Of a stretch of DNA of 64,000 nucleotides, positions 1-9,082 are shown one piece after another. The position numbers were made by a program, and so were the translations under genes. Numbering within the stretch: position 1 is the stretch's first letter; the number at the start of each line of letters is the position of its first letter. This DNA comes from Rhodomicrobium vannielii ATCC 17100 (GTDB lineage: Bacteria; Pseudomonadota; Alphaproteobacteria; Rhizobiales; Rhodomicrobiaceae): positions 1,079,927-1,143,926 of the forward strand of contig NC_014664.1 of the NCBI RefSeq assembly GCF_000166055.1, read 5' to 3'. The notes beneath the pieces were generated by a model that was not told where the DNA came from, did no database searches, and saw only the letters and a program-made list of their open reading frames with translations.

Positions 1-1118
1 TCGAATCGAGCCGCCCGCTCTCGATCACGCGCCAGTTCACCGGCCACAGCCCGAGCGAAATCGCGCAAACGGTTTCGCTTCTGTTCGCGACCTGCAAGGC
101 GGCGCAGTCCGTCGCCGCGGCCGTGGCCCTTGAGGAAGCGCACCGCATCGTCGTGCCGGAGAGCACGCGCCGCGCGCGAGAGATGCGCGTCATCGCTGAA
201 AGCGCGCGCGAGCATACGCTTCGCATCCTCATGGACTGGTCGCAGTTTCTCTATAAGCCGGGGTTGCCACCCGCCACCGAGCTTCGCGCCGCCATGCAAG
301 CGGAACGCGACCTCGCGCGCCATCTCGACGAAGGTAGCGCGGCGCTCCGCTTCGCCGGCACTTTCATCTATGAGAAAGACGGCGTCGAAAAGGACATCGC
401 GGCCAACGAAGCGCTGCTCGAATGCGCAATCTTCGGCGAGCCTCTGCGCATCTGGCGGGCGCGCGAAACAAAGGCCGACCTCATCAACTGGGCCGAGCAA
501 CGGCACACCGTCGCGCAGCTGCTGTTCGACCAGATCGCAACCGATGGCTTTCTCGACGCGGGCGCAGCTCCCGTTTCGCCGCTTCCCGCTTTCGACCGCG
601 ACCGCCTCGCCCAGCGGCTCTTCGACGACAGCCAGGCTCATTTCGTCGCCGCGCCGGATTGGGAGGGCGCACCGCGCGAGACATCGCCGCTTGCGCGCTC
701 GCTCGATCATCCGCTGATCCGCGCGCTCGAAACGGACGACGGTTTCGGCCTCGGTGCGCGGCTCGCCGCCTGCCTCGTCGAACTCGCGAGCGTCCCGCGG
801 CGTCTGCGCGATGCGGCGGCGACGCTTGACGCCCCCAACCACGCGGCGCCGGAGCGTGACGAAACCGCGCCCGGCATCGGCCTTTCGCAAATCGAAGCCG
901 CGCGCGGGCGCCTCGTGCACGCCGTCGAAATGAGCGGCGGCAAGGTTTCCCGCTATCGCATCCTTGCGCCGACCGAATGGAACTTCCACCCCGAAGGCGC
1001 GGCCGCGCGCGGTCTCGCCCGCATCGCGCAAGGCGATTCTCACGATGTCGCGAGAATCGCTCGCCTTTTTGTGACCGCCGTCGACCCTTGCGTCGGCTAT
1101 GAAGTGAGGGTGCATTGA
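1..1118 (+). CDS. hupK: Hydrogenase expression/formation protein HupK (3' part, 5' end outside window)
   Basis: The frame is open from the left edge (first full codon at 3), so the start lies outside the window; a GTG at 123 is internal. About 370 residues are visible. The C-terminal part contains TEWNFHPEG followed by VDPCVGYEVRVH at the very end. This mimics the C-terminal nickel-binding region of the NiFe-hydrogenase large subunit but lacks the second Cys of DPCxxC. Such a degenerate large-subunit relative is what HupK (HoxV) is: a proposed scaffold for building the metal centre of HupL. Its stop overlaps the hypA start (ATGA), so it is read in the same operon as the hyp genes. The hydrogenase structural genes hupSL probably lie further left (inference). 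Confidence 0.85.
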   Translation, partial: ESSRPLSITRQFTGHSPSEIAQTVSLLFATCKAAQSVAAAVALEEAHRIVVPESTRRAREMRVIAESAREHTLRILMDWSQFLYKPGLPPATELRAAMQAERDLARHLDEGSAALRFAGTFIYEKDGVEKDIAANEALLECAIFGEPLRIWRARETKADLINWAEQRHTVAQLLFDQIATDGFLDAGAAPVSPLPAFDRDRLAQRLFDDSQAHFVAAPDWEGAPRETSPLARSLDHPLIRALETDDGFGLGARLAACLVELASVPRRLRDAAATLDAPNHAAPERDETAPGIGLSQIEAARGRLVHAVEMSGGKVSRYRILAPTEWNFHPEGAAARGLARIAQGDSHDVARIARLFVTAVDPCVGYEVRVH

Positions 1119-1459
1119 TGCACGAGATGGCGTTGGCGCAAGGTGTCGTGCGTATCCTCGAAGAGCAGGCGACCCAGCAACATTATTCCCGCGTGCGCGT
1201 TGTGCGGCTCGAAGTCGGGCCGTTTGCAACCGTCGAGCCGCAGGCGCTGCGGTTCTGCTTCGACGCTGCAACGCGCGGCACCATCGCGGAAAATGCCACG
1301 CTCGACATTGTGGAGACGGCGGCTGCGGCGTGGTGTTTCGCATGCGGCGAGAGCGTCATCATAAAGGAGCGTAGCGGAACCTGCCCAAGTTGCGGCAGCT
1401 TCCAGTTGCAGGTAACGGGCGGCGACGAATTAAGAATAAGAGAGCTGGAGGTTGACTGA
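1118..1459 (+). CDS. hypA: Hydrogenase nickel incorporation protein HypA
   Basis: This 113-residue protein delivers nickel to the hydrogenase large-subunit precursor together with HypB. It begins MHEMALAQ, which gives the MHE nickel-binding N-terminus of HypA. Near residues 73-92 it has two CxxC pairs (CFAC and CPSC) that form the structural zinc site. I chose the ATG at 1118, which overlaps the hupK stop by one base; a TTG one codon upstream would add a residue before the essential His2 and is unlikely. The hypB start overlaps the stop (TGATG), so translation is probably coupled. Confidence 0.95.
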   Translation: MHEMALAQGVVRILEEQATQQHYSRVRVVRLEVGPFATVEPQALRFCFDAATRGTIAENATLDIVETAAAAWCFACGESVIIKERSGTCPSCGSFQLQVTGGDELRIRELEVD

Positions 1460-2520
1460 TGTGTGGGACGTGCGGATGCGGAGACGGCGAAACGAAGATC
1501 GAGGCTGCGTCCGTCAATGCGGCGGGCGCGCATCAACACGGCGATGCGCACAGCCACGACCACACACACGATCACGACGGCCATCACCACCACGACCACA
1601 CCCATAACCACGCCCACGAACACACCCATGAAGACGGCGTGACGCATTCTCACCCGCACGAGCATCATCACACCCACGACCACGAGCACGGCGAAGGTCA
1701 CGAACACCCGCACGAGCACGGCGAGGGCGACCATCACGATCATGGACACGGGCACGCCCACAGCCATGGCGGCGACGATCATCATCACGACCACGAGCAT
1801 TCGCACGAGCACGGCCATACCCACGAGCATGACCACAAGGCGCGCGTGGTGAAGATCGAGCAGGACGTGCTGTCGAAGAACGACGCGTTTGCCCGCGAAA
1901 ACCGCGCCCGCTTCACCCGCGACGGTATCCTCGCGCTAAACCTCGTCTCGTCGCCCGGCTCCGGCAAGACGACGCTTCTCGTCGCCAGCATCGAGCGGCT
2001 CAAGGCGGACGTGCCCGTTGCGGTCATCGAGGGCGACCAGCAGACGACGAACGACGCCGAGCGCATCCGCGCGACGGGCGCGCCCGCGATCCAGATCAAC
2101 ACCGGCAAGGGTTGTCATCTCGACGCGCACATGACGGGCCATGCCGCCGACCACCTCGCGCTCGAAAAGGGCGCGGTGCTGTTCATAGAGAATGTCGGCA
2201 ATCTCGTCTGCCCAGCGATGTTCGACCTCGGCGAAGAAGCGCGCGTGGTGCTCTGCTCCGTTACCGAGGGCGAAGACAAGCCGCTGAAATACCCCGACAT
2301 GTTTCGCACCTCGCATCTGATGCTCATCACCAAGGTGGACCTGCTGCCGCATCTCGATTTCGACGCCGACCTGCTTGCCGCCAACGCGCGCGCCATCAAC
2401 CCGCGCATCAAGATCCTGCGCGTGTCGGCCAAGACGGGCGAAGGCATGGACGCGTGGGCGGCTTACATCAAGGCGCAGCGCGCGCTCGCGCTGACGGGCC
2501 TCGAAGCGCCGGGAGTGTAG
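1459..2520 (+). CDS. hypB: Hydrogenase nickel incorporation GTPase HypB with very long histidine-rich domain
   Basis: HypB is a 353-residue GTPase that loads nickel into hydrogenase. It starts MCGTCGCG, the CxxCGC high-affinity metal motif. Residues about 25-128 form a His-rich segment with roughly 48 histidines by hand count, interspersed mainly with Asp, Glu, Gly and Thr. The G domain follows, with P-loop SSPGSGKTT near residue 165, then [15 protein letters not shown] and the guanine-specificity stretch ITKVDLL. His-rich HypB proteins of rhizobia store nickel. The stretch here is longer than the few dozen residues usual for such proteins, so strong nickel storage is inferred. hypC starts three bases downstream. 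Confidence 0.97.
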   Translation: MCGTCGCGDGETKIEAASVNAAGAHQHGDAHSHDHTHDHDGHHHHDHTHNHAHEHTHEDGVTHSHPHEHHHTHDHEHGEGHEHPHEHGEGDHHDHGHGHAHSHGGDDHHHDHEHSHEHGHTHEHDHKARVVKIEQDVLSKNDAFARENRARFTRDGILALNLVSSPGSGKTTLLVASIERLKADVPVAVIEGDQQTTNDAERIRATGAPAIQINTGKGCHLDAHMTGHAADHLALEKGAVLFIENVGNLVCPAMFDLGEEARVVLCSVTEGEDKPLKYPDMFRTSHLMLITKVDLLPHLDFDADLLAANARAINPRIKILRVSAKTGEGMDAWAAYIKAQRALALTGLEAPGV

Positions 2521-2523
2521 CCC

Positions 2524-2778
2524 GTGTGCCTCGCCATCCCCGCCGAGATCGTGTCCGTGAACGAAGCCGCCGACACGGCAATTGTCGCGCTCGGGCCGGT
2601 GCGCAAGGAGATCTCCATCGCGCTGATCGAGGACGCGAAGCCCGGCGAGTTCGTGCTCGTCCATGTCGGCTATGCGCTGCACAAGGTTTCGCCTGACGAG
2701 GCCGCACGCACGCTTGCCATGATGCGCGAGGCGGGTCTCGATGCGGAGTTCGCCGAATTTGGGGAGGCCGCGCGATGA
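2524..2778 (+). CDS. hypC: Hydrogenase assembly chaperone HypC
   Basis: This small protein of 84 residues starts at GTG and begins MCLAIPAEIV. The invariant N-terminal Cys2 of the HypC/HybG family carries the Fe(CN)2CO unit with HypD and docks on the large-subunit precursor. The length fits the family. The stop overlaps the hypD start (ATGA). No internal better start exists, because Cys2 must directly follow the initiator residue. Confidence 0.95.
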   Translation: MCLAIPAEIVSVNEAADTAIVALGPVRKEISIALIEDAKPGEFVLVHVGYALHKVSPDEAARTLAMMREAGLDAEFAEFGEAAR

Positions 2779-3887
2779 AGTTCGTCGACGAGTTTCGCGA
2801 TCAGGCGCTGGCTATGGGCCTCGCCGCCGCCATCGCGCGGGAAGCCGACCCGGCGCGGCGCTATTCCATCATGGAATTCTGCGGCGGCCATACGCATGCG
2901 ATTTTCCGCTACGGCGTGCATGATCTGATGCCGGAAAATGTGGGCTTCGTGCACGGCCCCGGCTGCCCCGTCTGCGTGCTTCCCATCGGGCGCATCGACA
3001 ACGCGCTGGAACTCGCGGAGAAGCACGGCGTCATCCTCTGTTCCTATGGCGACATGCTGCGCGTGCCCGCGTCGAAGCGCCGGAGCCTGCTCAAGGCGAA
3101 GGCGGAAGGCGCGGATGTGCGCATGGTCTATTCGGTGGACGACGCGCTTCGCATCGCGCGCGACAACCCGAGCCGCGAAGTCGTGTTCTTCGCCATCGGT
3201 TTCGAGACGACGACGCCGCCGACCGCCGTCGCGCTGCGCACCGCGAAGGCCGAGGGCCTGAAAAACTTCTCCGTCTTCTGCAACCACGTGCTGACGCCCG
3301 CCGCGCTCAATCACCTGCTTACGGCAGCAGGCCTCGACGTAGACGCCTTCATCGGCCCGTCGCATGTGAGTTCGGTGATCGGCAGCCGCCCCTATGAATA
3401 TTTCACCGAGACGTTTCACCGCCCGGTCGTGATCGCGGGCTTCGAGCCGCTCGACGTGATGCAGGCCGCGCTGATGGCGATCCGCCAGTTGAACGAGGGC
3501 CGCGCGGAGGTGGAAAATCAGTATATCCGCGTCGTCACCCGCGACGGCAACGCGAAGGCGCGCGCGATCGTCGACGAAGTGTTCGAGCGCCGTGAGAGCT
3601 TCGAGTGGCGCGGCCTCGGCGCGGTGCCCGACAGCGCGCTCCGTATCCGCGACGCCTATGCCGCCTTCGACGCCGAGAAACGCTTTGCCATCGTCACACG
3701 CTCCGCACCGGATGCGAAATCCTGCGAATGCGCGGAAATCCTGCGCGGCGCGAAGAAGCCGGTCGACTGCAAGCTGTTCGGCAAGGGCTGCACGCCTGAC
3801 AGCCCGGTCGGCTCGTGCATGGTGTCGTCCGAAGGCGCTTGCGCCGCATATTGGACCTATGGCCGCTTCCGGCAGGAGGCAGCATGA
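2775..3887 (+). CDS. hypD: Hydrogenase formation protein HypD
   Basis: HypD (370 residues) is the iron-sulfur scaffold on which cyanide and CO ligands are attached to iron. The diagnostic stretches are present: MEFCGGHTHAIFRYG near residue 34, GPGCPVCVLP near residue 61, and a C-terminal cysteine set around CKLFGKGCTPDSPVGSCMVSSEGAC that binds the 4Fe-4S cluster. The start overlaps the hypC stop by four bases. The stop overlaps the ATG of a 25-codon frame that bridges to hypE. Confidence 0.97.
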   Translation: MKFVDEFRDQALAMGLAAAIAREADPARRYSIMEFCGGHTHAIFRYGVHDLMPENVGFVHGPGCPVCVLPIGRIDNALELAEKHGVILCSYGDMLRVPASKRRSLLKAKAEGADVRMVYSVDDALRIARDNPSREVVFFAIGFETTTPPTAVALRTAKAEGLKNFSVFCNHVLTPAALNHLLTAAGLDVDAFIGPSHVSSVIGSRPYEYFTETFHRPVVIAGFEPLDVMQAALMAIRQLNEGRAEVENQYIRVVTRDGNAKARAIVDEVFERRESFEWRGLGAVPDSALRIRDAYAAFDAEKRFAIVTRSAPDAKSCECAEILRGAKKPVDCKLFGKGCTPDSPVGSCMVSSEGACAAYWTYGRFRQEAA

Positions 3888-3961
3888 CCCGCGCGCCGCT
3901 TCTTCAGCGTCCCTTTGGAGCAAGCCGCCCCCTGATGACGAAGCGGAGCGCCATCCGATGA
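3884..3961 (+). CDS. 25-codon bridging ORF between hypD and hypE
   Basis: A minimal frame starts with an ATG overlapping the hypD stop (ATGA at 3884-3887) and ends with a TGA overlapping the hypE ATG (ATGA at 3958-3961). The product would be MTRAPLLQRP plus 15 more residues, with no recognisable domain. It may simply keep ribosomes coupled from hypD to hypE across a 70-base gap. Whether the peptide itself matters is unknown. Confidence 0.3.
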   Translation: MTRAPLLQRPFGASRPLMTKRSAIR

Positions 3962-5007
3962 GCGTGATCGAGGCACGGTTCGGCGCGCGCGACGCGAAGC
4001 TTTCCGGCGCGGTCGAGATGATCCACGGCGCGGGCGGTCGCGCCACCGCCGAACTGATCCGCACGCTGTTCCGCCGCCACCTCGACAACTCGCTTCTCGC
4101 GCAAGGAAACGATCAGGCCGCGTTCGCTGTCAAGGCAGGCCGCATGGTGATGACGACCGACGCGCATGTGATCGCGCCGCTGTTCTTTCCCGGCGGCGAC
4201 ATCGGCTCGCTCGCGGTCCACGGCACCATCAACGACGTGGCGATGGCGGGTGCGCGACCGCTCTATCTCTCGGCGGCGTTCGTGCTTGAAGAGGGCTTTC
4301 CGCTCGCCGATCTCGACCGCATCGTTGCCAGCATGGCGGCGGCGAGCCGCGCGGCAGGCGTGCCCATCGTCACCGGCGACACGAAGGTGGTCGAAAAGGG
4401 CAAAGGCGACGGCGTCTTCATCACGACAACCGGCATCGGGGTTGTCCCCGATGGCGTCGAGATTTCGGGCGACCGTGCGCGGCCGGGCGATATGGTGCTG
4501 CTTTCGGGCAGCATCGGCGACCACGGCATCGCGGTGCTGTCGAAGCGCGAGAACCTCACCTTCGAAACGGAAATCCTCTCCGACAGCGCGGCGCTTCACA
4601 CCCTCGTCGCGGACATGGTCGCGGCCGTGCCCGGCATCCGCGTGCTTCGCGATCCGACGCGCGGCGGCCTTGGCGCGACGCTGAACGAGATCGCGCAGCA
4701 ATCCCGCGTCGGCATCCGGCTGGACGAGGCCGCGATCCCGATCAAGCCCGACGTCTCCGCAGCGTGCGAACTCCTCGGCCTCGATCCGCTTTACATCGCG
4801 AACGAAGGCAAGCTCATCGCCATCGCGCCGCCCGATAAGGCACAGCTCTTGCTTGCCGCCATGCGCGCGCATCCTCTGGCGCGTGACGCGGCCATCATCG
4901 GCGAGGCCATGCAAGACCCTCACGCCTTCGTCCAAATGCGTACGAGGTTCGGCGGAAACCGCATGGTAGATTGGCTCGCGGGCGATCCGCTCCCAAGGAT
5001 ATGTTGA
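3958..5007 (+). CDS. hypE: Hydrogenase expression/formation protein HypE
   Basis: HypE (349 residues) dehydrates the thiocarboxamide made by HypF on its own C-terminal cysteine to a thiocyanate, the source of the cyanide ligands. The N-terminal motif IHGAGGRATAELI, the central MAGARPLYLS and DPTRGGLG of the PurM-like fold, and the terminal PRIC with the acceptor cysteine as last residue are all present. The frame is open upstream into hypD, but the ATG at 3958 gives normal family length and sits in an ATGA overlap with the bridging frame. Confidence 0.95.
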   Translation: MSVIEARFGARDAKLSGAVEMIHGAGGRATAELIRTLFRRHLDNSLLAQGNDQAAFAVKAGRMVMTTDAHVIAPLFFPGGDIGSLAVHGTINDVAMAGARPLYLSAAFVLEEGFPLADLDRIVASMAAASRAAGVPIVTGDTKVVEKGKGDGVFITTTGIGVVPDGVEISGDRARPGDMVLLSGSIGDHGIAVLSKRENLTFETEILSDSAALHTLVADMVAAVPGIRVLRDPTRGGLGATLNEIAQQSRVGIRLDEAAIPIKPDVSAACELLGLDPLYIANEGKLIAIAPPDKAQLLLAAMRAHPLARDAAIIGEAMQDPHAFVQMRTRFGGNRMVDWLAGDPLPRIC

Positions 5008-5065
5008 TGCCAGACTGTCCCCGTCACCCCCCCTTTCTCCGCCGCCGCGCCTCTCGGAGAGCGCC

Positions 5066-6568
5066 ATGACCGCGCTTCCTCCGGTGCTCGTAATCGATGA
5101 CGAAGTTCGCAGCGTCGAAGCCCTCGAACGCATCCTCGAAGACGACTTCGACGTAAAGAAAGCGACGAGCGCGCGCGAAGCCGAAGCCATCCTCGCCGAC
5201 GAAGCCATTCAGGTAGTGCTGTGCGACCAGCGCATGCCGGACATCTCGGGCGTCGATTTCCTGAAGGGTGTGCGCGAGCGCTGGCCCGATGTCGTGCGCA
5301 TGATCATTTCGGGTTACACGGACGCGGAAGACATCATCCAGGGCATCAACGAGGCCGGCATTTATCAGTATGTGACGAAGCCCTGGCAGCCGGATAGCCT
5401 GACGCTTACGCTCAAGAACGCCTCGCGGCTCTACAAGCTCCAGCGCGAGAACGAGCTTCTGGCGGTCGAGCTGAGGATGTCCTCGACCCGCGCCGAACGC
5501 GTCGTCGCGACCCGACGTGCGGATCTGCGCGAGCATTACGCGGGCGACGACGGCATCGTGCGCGAAAAGTCGAGCCCGATGAACGACGTTTGCGACCGCA
5601 TGCGGCGCGTCGCCCCTTTCGATGTCTCGGTGATGATTACGGGCGAATCCGGCACCGGCAAGGAGCTCATTGCGCGCGCTCTCCACTATAAGAGCCTGCG
5701 CTGGAACAAGCCGTTCGTGGTCGAGAACTGCGCGGCCCTGCCCGACGAACTCCTCGAAAGCGAACTCTTCGGCCACAAGCGCGGCGCGTTCACGGGCGCG
5801 GTGGAAGACCATATCGGCCTGTTCCAGCGCGCCGATGGCGGCACCGTCTTCCTCGACGAGATCGGCGAAGTGTCACCCAGGCTTCAGGCGAAGCTGCTCC
5901 GCGTGTTGCAAGAGGGCGAGATCCGCCCCGTCGGCGGCCAGAAGACGCGAACCATCAACGTACGCGTCATCGCCGCCACGAATCGCGACCTCGAAGCCGA
6001 GGTTCAGGCTGGCCGCTTCCGTGAAGACCTTTATTACCGCCTCGCGCCGGTCACGATCCACCTGCCGCCCTTGCGCGAGCGCCTGTTGGACATCCCGCCG
6101 ATTGCGCGCGCGCTCATCGACAAGGCGCAGAAGCAACTCGGGAAATGCGTGAAGGGCCTGTCGCCGGAAGCGGTGGCGTGCCTCAAGGCTTACCCATGGC
6201 CGGGCAATGTCCGCGAGCTTCAGAACGAGATCCAGCACGCGCTCATCATGGGGCCACAGGGTGGAGTGATCGGCGCGGAGCATCTGTCCCGGCGCGTGCA
6301 GCAGGCGGCAGCCGGACCCTCGCCCTCGAAGCTCGATTTCGCGGGCGTCGATCTTTCGCTCGCTGGTCTCGAAGGCACGCTGCGCGAGCGCATCGAGTCG
6401 GTTGAGGCGCAGATCCTGAAGGAAAGCCTCATCCGCCATCGCTGGAACAAGAGCCGCGCGGCGAAGGAACTCGGCCTGTCGCGCGTCGGCCTTCGCGCCA
6501 AGCTCGAACGCTACGGCCTCGAAAAGATCGAGGCGCTGCCGCTGGAGCCCGCCAAGAAGCGGGCCTAG
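5066..6568 (+). CDS. hupR: Hydrogenase transcriptional activator HupR/HoxA (NtrC family)
   Basis: This is a response regulator of 500 residues. The receiver domain (about 6-125) has the acidic pair DDE at 11-13 and the phospho-acceptor Asp54 in VLCDQRMPD. The AAA+ domain begins near 165 with Walker A GESGTGKE, carries the sigma-54 contact motif GAFTGA, and has GGTVFLDEIGE as Walker B. A Fis-type helix-turn-helix ends the protein (KSRAAKELGLSRVGLRAKLERYG). It sits between hypE and the cognate kinase hupT, as in Rhodobacter and Bradyrhizobium. In R. capsulatus HupR the non-phosphorylated form activates hupSL; the same is only inferred here. A Shine-Dalgarno-like GGAGAG precedes the ATG. Confidence 0.93.
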   Translation: MTALPPVLVIDDEVRSVEALERILEDDFDVKKATSAREAEAILADEAIQVVLCDQRMPDISGVDFLKGVRERWPDVVRMIISGYTDAEDIIQGINEAGIYQYVTKPWQPDSLTLTLKNASRLYKLQRENELLAVELRMSSTRAERVVATRRADLREHYAGDDGIVREKSSPMNDVCDRMRRVAPFDVSVMITGESGTGKELIARALHYKSLRWNKPFVVENCAALPDELLESELFGHKRGAFTGAVEDHIGLFQRADGGTVFLDEIGEVSPRLQAKLLRVLQEGEIRPVGGQKTRTINVRVIAATNRDLEAEVQAGRFREDLYYRLAPVTIHLPPLRERLLDIPPIARALIDKAQKQLGKCVKGLSPEAVACLKAYPWPGNVRELQNEIQHALIMGPQGGVIGAEHLSRRVQQAAAGPSPSKLDFAGVDLSLAGLEGTLRERIESVEAQILKESLIRHRWNKSRAAKELGLSRVGLRAKLERYGLEKIEALPLEPAKKRA

Positions 6569-6603
6569 AGCCGATCCCGATTCTTTCAAGATAGAGCGTT
6601 CCA

Positions 6604-8016
6604 ATGGGGAACCGCTCTGACCGAAAGCGACCGCCCATGCTGAAGCAGCCCGCGCGCCCTGAAGACAGCCGAAGCCTCGTCGCGCGGGCGGGCGTGGCAG
6701 GCGCGCTCGGCGATGGCGAAGCGGGCGAGGACGCTTGGATCGAAGTCATCCAGAAGATGGATGCGGTCTATGCCGAGCTTGTCGAAAATCAGGTCGAGCT
6801 TGAGGCGAAGAACGCGGCCCTCGAAGAGGCGCAGGCGCTCATGGCGAGCGTGTTCGCCTCCATGGCCGATGTGCTCGCCGTGTGCGACCGGGGCAACCGC
6901 ATCGCCCGCGTGAACCGCGCCCTCGAAGCCGTCACCGGGCGACACGAGGCGAGCCTCTCGGGCGAACCCTTCGCGTCGCTGTTCGCGACCGAGAACGCCG
7001 CCGCCGTGGACGACATGCTCGCCCGCGCCCGCGAAGACGGCGCGGTGACGGACTGCGAACTGTCCTTGCGCGATACGGCGGGCGCGCCCTCGCCCTTCGT
7101 CATGAACTGCTCGGCGCGCTTCGACCACAAGGGGCGTTTCGCTGGCGTCGTCGTGGTGGGCCGCCCGCTCGGCGAGCTTCGCCGTGCCTATAAATCGCTC
7201 AACGCCGCGCACCGCGAGCTTCAGGAAGCGCAACAGCACCTCATCTTTTCGGAGAAGATGGCGGCGCTCGGCCGTCTCGTCGCGGGCGTAGCGCATGAAC
7301 TCAACAACCCCATCAGCTTCGTTTTCGCGAACATGCATGCGCTGAAGAAATACGGCTTGCGCATCCGCACCTATCTCGAAGCCATGAACGACGGCGTGTC
7401 CGGCGACGCGCTCGCGGCGCTGCGCAAGGAGCTCAAGATCGACCGCATCCTCGCCGATATCGAGCCGCTGCTCGACGGCACGCTCGAAGGCGCAACGCGC
7501 GCGAGCGAGATCGTGCAGGATCTGCGCCGCTTTTCGGCCAATCAGACGGAAACACCGGAAGATTTCGAGCTTCTTCGCGTGGTGCAGACGGCGGCGAACT
7601 GGGTTGTGAAGATCGCGCGCTCGCGGCAGGACGTGGCGATCCATGTGCCCGAGGGGCTATCGGTGCATGCGCCGCGCGGCGCGATCCATCAGATCCTCGT
7701 CAACCTCATCCAGAACGCGCTCGACGCGATGGACGGCGATCCGCATCCGCTGATCGAGATCGACGCGACCGAGGACGGCGGCTTCGTCGCGCTCCGCGTC
7801 CGCGACCACGGCCCCGGCATCGCGCCCGACGGCATGCAGAAGCTGTTCGAGCCGTTCTTCACGACGAAGCCCGTCGGCAAAGGACTCGGCCTCGGCCTTT
7901 ATCTCAGCTTCGGGCTTGCGCAGGATTTCGGCGGGAGGCTCGCGGCGGCGAACCATGAAAGCGGCGGCGCGGTGTTCACGCTGAGCCTGCCGAAGGGGGC
8001 GTGGCATGGCGCGTGA
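6604..8016 (+). CDS. hupT: Hydrogen-sensing histidine kinase HupT (HoxJ)
   Basis: A soluble sensor kinase (470 residues) without obvious membrane segments. A coiled-coil-like stretch near residues 50-80 precedes a PAS domain (about 80-195). The dimerisation and phosphoacceptor helix follows with EKMAALGRLVAGVAHELNNP (His231), and the ATPase domain has NLIQNALDAM, DHGPGIA and GKGLGLGLYLS. An alternative start is Met12 (6637). The end overlaps hupU by 11 bases, so the kinase and its H2 sensor are translationally linked. HupT receives the signal from HupUV and acts on HupR. Confidence 0.92.
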   Translation: MGNRSDRKRPPMLKQPARPEDSRSLVARAGVAGALGDGEAGEDAWIEVIQKMDAVYAELVENQVELEAKNAALEEAQALMASVFASMADVLAVCDRGNRIARVNRALEAVTGRHEASLSGEPFASLFATENAAAVDDMLARAREDGAVTDCELSLRDTAGAPSPFVMNCSARFDHKGRFAGVVVVGRPLGELRRAYKSLNAAHRELQEAQQHLIFSEKMAALGRLVAGVAHELNNPISFVFANMHALKKYGLRIRTYLEAMNDGVSGDALAALRKELKIDRILADIEPLLDGTLEGATRASEIVQDLRRFSANQTETPEDFELLRVVQTAANWVVKIARSRQDVAIHVPEGLSVHAPRGAIHQILVNLIQNALDAMDGDPHPLIEIDATEDGGFVALRVRDHGPGIAPDGMQKLFEPFFTTKPVGKGLGLGLYLSFGLAQDFGGRLAAANHESGGAVFTLSLPKGAWHGA

Positions 8017-9082
8017 TTTGCCGTGCGATCCGGTCAGGAACGTCGCGCGCGATGCCACGGGCCGCCCCGCGCGCCTGAGCCTGCTGTGGCTGCAATCCGG
8101 CGGTTGCGGCGGGTGCTCCATGTCGCTTCTCAACGCCGATAGCCCGGACCTGTTCGCGGCACTCGACCTCGGCCGCATCGACGTGCTCGCCCATCCCTCG
8201 CTCAGCGAGGCATCCGGCGAAGATTATCACGCGCTTATCGCGCGCATCCTGTCCGGCCAGCAGCCGCTCGACATCCTCTGCGTCGAGGGCGCGATCTTGC
8301 GCGGGCCAAACGGCACCGGGCGCTTTCATCTCCAGCCCGGCACGGGCAAGCCCGTGATGCAGCTCGTCGCGGAGCTTGCGGCCTGCGCGGGCCATGTCAT
8401 CGCCATCGGCTCATGCACGGCCTATGGCGGCGTTTCGGCGGCGGGCGACAACGTTACCGAGGCATGCGGCCTCGCCTTCGAGGGCGCAGAACCGGGCGGC
8501 CTTCTCGGCCCCGGCTTCCGCTCGCACTCCGGCCTCCCCGCGATCAACATCGCAGGATGCCCCACCCATCCGGGTTGGATCGTCGAAACGCTCGTACAAC
8601 TCGGCGACGGCACGTTCAGCGCATCCGACCTCGATACATACGGTCGCCCCCGTTTCTACGCGGATCACCTCGTACATCACGGCTGCACCCGCAACGAGTT
8701 CTATGAGTACAAGGCGAGCGCGAAGGAGCCGGGTCAACTCGGCTGCCTGATGGAGCATCTCGGCTGCATCGGCACGCAGGTTCACGGCGATTGCAACATG
8801 CGGGCATGGAACGGCGAAGGCTCGTGCATTCGCGGCGGCTATCCGTGTATCGGCTGCACCGAGCCGACGTTCGGCGAACGCGACGCGCCCTATCTCGAAA
8901 CGCCGAAGCGCGGCGGCATTCCCGTGGGCCTGCCGACCGACATGCCGAAGGCATGGTTCGTGGCGCTGGCCTCGCTCGCCAAGGCCGCAACACCGGAGCG
9001 CCTGCGCAAGAATGCGCTCGCGGAGCGCATCGCGGTGCCGCCGGGCCAGGCATCCGGCAAGGCATCGGGGAAACCCAAATGA
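8006..9082 (+). CDS. hupU: Regulatory [NiFe] hydrogenase small subunit HupU (HoxB)
   Basis: Small subunit (358 residues) of the H2-sensing hydrogenase. The iron-sulfur cysteines are visible: SGGCGGCSMS near residue 33, IGSCTAYGG, NIAGCPTHPGW, and the distal set HHGCTRNEFYE, GCLMEHLGC, GYPCIGC. There is no twin-arginine signal peptide and no C-terminal membrane anchor, so the protein stays in the cytoplasm, as expected for HupU rather than the uptake enzyme HupS. The stop overlaps the start of hupV (ATGA). Confidence 0.94.
   Translation: MARDLPCDPVRNVARDATGRPARLSLLWLQSGGCGGCSMSLLNADSPDLFAALDLGRIDVLAHPSLSEASGEDYHALIARILSGQQPLDILCVEGAILRGPNGTGRFHLQPGTGKPVMQLVAELAACAGHVIAIGSCTAYGGVSAAGDNVTEACGLAFEGAEPGGLLGPGFRSHSGLPAINIAGCPTHPGWIVETLVQLGDGTFSASDLDTYGRPRFYADHLVHHGCTRNEFYEYKASAKEPGQLGCLMEHLGCIGTQVHGDCNMRAWNGEGSCIRGGYPCIGCTEPTFGERDAPYLETPKRGGIPVGLPTDMPKAWFVALASLAKAATPERLRKNALAERIAVPPGQASGKASGKPK

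Noticed and set aside
1183-1836. Long minus-strand frame rich in Val and Met opposite hypA/hypB
   Set aside because: It is the antisense of the histidine codons of hypB (CAC and CAT read as GTG and ATG); the hydrophobic composition is an artefact.
2670-4088. 472-codon minus-strand frame opposite hypD
   Set aside because: It is a high-GC shadow; HypD motifs on the plus strand cover the whole stretch.
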